Shown here one piece after another: positions 33,427 to 33,788 of a stretch of 33,788 bases of DNA (within the stretch, counting starts at the first letter, position 1; each line of letters opens with the position of its first letter). The notes beneath the pieces were generated by a model. It was not told the origin of the DNA and searched no databases. It saw only the letters and a program-made list of their open reading frames with translations. A program made the translations under genes and the position numbers. Source of the stretch: an uncultured Lachnospiraceae bacterium (GTDB lineage: Bacteria > Bacillota > Clostridia > Lachnospirales > Lachnospiraceae); the NCBI GenBank assembly GCA_902785985.1, contig CADABA010000005.1, positions 1 through 33,788 of the forward strand, written 5' to 3'.

Positions 33427-33519
33427 TCTCTCAGTGTGGGATTGGAACCTGCCGCTTAAGACGAGCAGGATATTGTTTTACCCGCGGCTTATAGAAGCGC
33501 AGGTTTTCTTCCGCCGGAA
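33427..33519. repeat. Palindromic mini-element, degenerate copy P3
   Basis: CTCTCAGTGTGGGATTGGAACC, then ACGAGCAGGATATTG and GGCTTATAGAAGCG follow P2 in order with scattered changes; the right terminal repeat is eroded. Confidence 0.65.
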
Positions 33520-33593
33520 TGATTCCTACGCAGCTTCCGACAGGATTCATTATACCACCATTGCAAAGACGATTCATTCCACAAATCTTCTTT

Positions 33594-33619
33594 ACTAAAA
33601 CTACTTCCCACATCCTTTA
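33594..33619. repeat. Short repeat ACTAAAACT...CCCACATCC, second copy
   Basis: Matches 10151-10173 apart from a CTA insertion and lies between P3 and the second 153-bp module. Confidence 0.5.
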
Positions 33620-33635
33620 CTTTAAGGCTCCCGGA

Positions 33636-33788
33636 TTCAATTCTCGCTCGCGAGAATTGGCGCGGGATTCGGGTCAGCGTAAGCTGACTTCTTCCAAACC
33701 GAATCCCTGCGCATCCTCGCGTGCCTATGCATGCGTAACAATGCTCCTGTGGAGCATTGCGGAGCTGAGCGTTTATCTCAGTGGGGGA
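33636..33788. repeat. Hairpin-rich 153-bp repeat module, copy 2, leading into mini-element P4
   Basis: It repeats 31161-31313 with 4 mismatches in 153 bases and ends at the window edge inside TTTATCTCAGTGGGG, the left terminal repeat of a fourth mini-element (33772 on). The repeat tract probably continues outside the window. The 504-base gap 33285-33788 contains only repeats. Confidence 0.85.

Overview
The window reads as a moderately GC-rich, strictly fermentative Firmicute, most likely a Lachnospiraceae-type clostridium. Pointers are strong GGAGG-type ribosome binding sites, the clostridial divergent FolD type, a YARHG/zinc-ribbon membrane protein, an NhaC-family antiporter, a butanol-dehydrogenase-type iron ADH and a solitary CbiC. 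This is inferred from protein character only. No rRNA, tRNA, transposase gene, phage gene or CRISPR array was seen.

Layout. 1-3421 (minus): the 5' part of a cardiolipin synthase gene, an intact membrane-anchored polysaccharide deacetylase, and a paralogous deacetylase gene broken by two frameshifts. 3759-8454 (plus): a promoter, a protein-kinase gene cut off after the catalytic loop, the membrane half of an ABCG-type exporter whose ATPase half is missing, and a giant tubulin/FtsZ-like protein. 8555-10139 (plus): an iron alcohol dehydrogenase with its own promoter and terminator. 10448-15393 (minus): rhodanese, 5-formyl-THF cyclo-ligase, divergent FolD, a secreted CHAP amidase, an SseB-domain protein and an HD-domain protein. 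15691-19272 (minus): an NhaC-type antiporter coupled to a CYTH protein, then a lipoprotein. 19525-26897 (minus): zinc-ribbon protein, vWA protein, Ser/Thr kinase, PP2C phosphatase, a second zinc-ribbon membrane protein, a LemA-like protein, a YgjP-type metallopeptidase and a zinc-ribbon/YARHG membrane protein. 27011-33284 (minus): a fused CydDC-like double ABC exporter, a HAD phosphatase and CbiC.

The main candidate system is the phospho-signalling set. The vWA, kinase and PP2C genes form a tight triad of the composition known from TerY-P modules, set among zinc-ribbon membrane proteins that could be its sensors or substrates. About 12 kb away on the other strand lie a second kinase, an exporter half and a tubulin-like protein, which I infer to be related. 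In that locus a deletion, or an assembly error, has fused the front of the kinase gene to the back of the exporter gene.

The intergenic DNA is rich in dispersed repeats: a roughly 115-bp element in three copies, each in the same sense as the gene downstream; a 22-bp palindrome in six clear copies; and a 153-bp hairpin-rich module combined with palindromic mini-elements at 31072-31393 and 33427-33788. None of these is explained by an encoded mobile element in the window.
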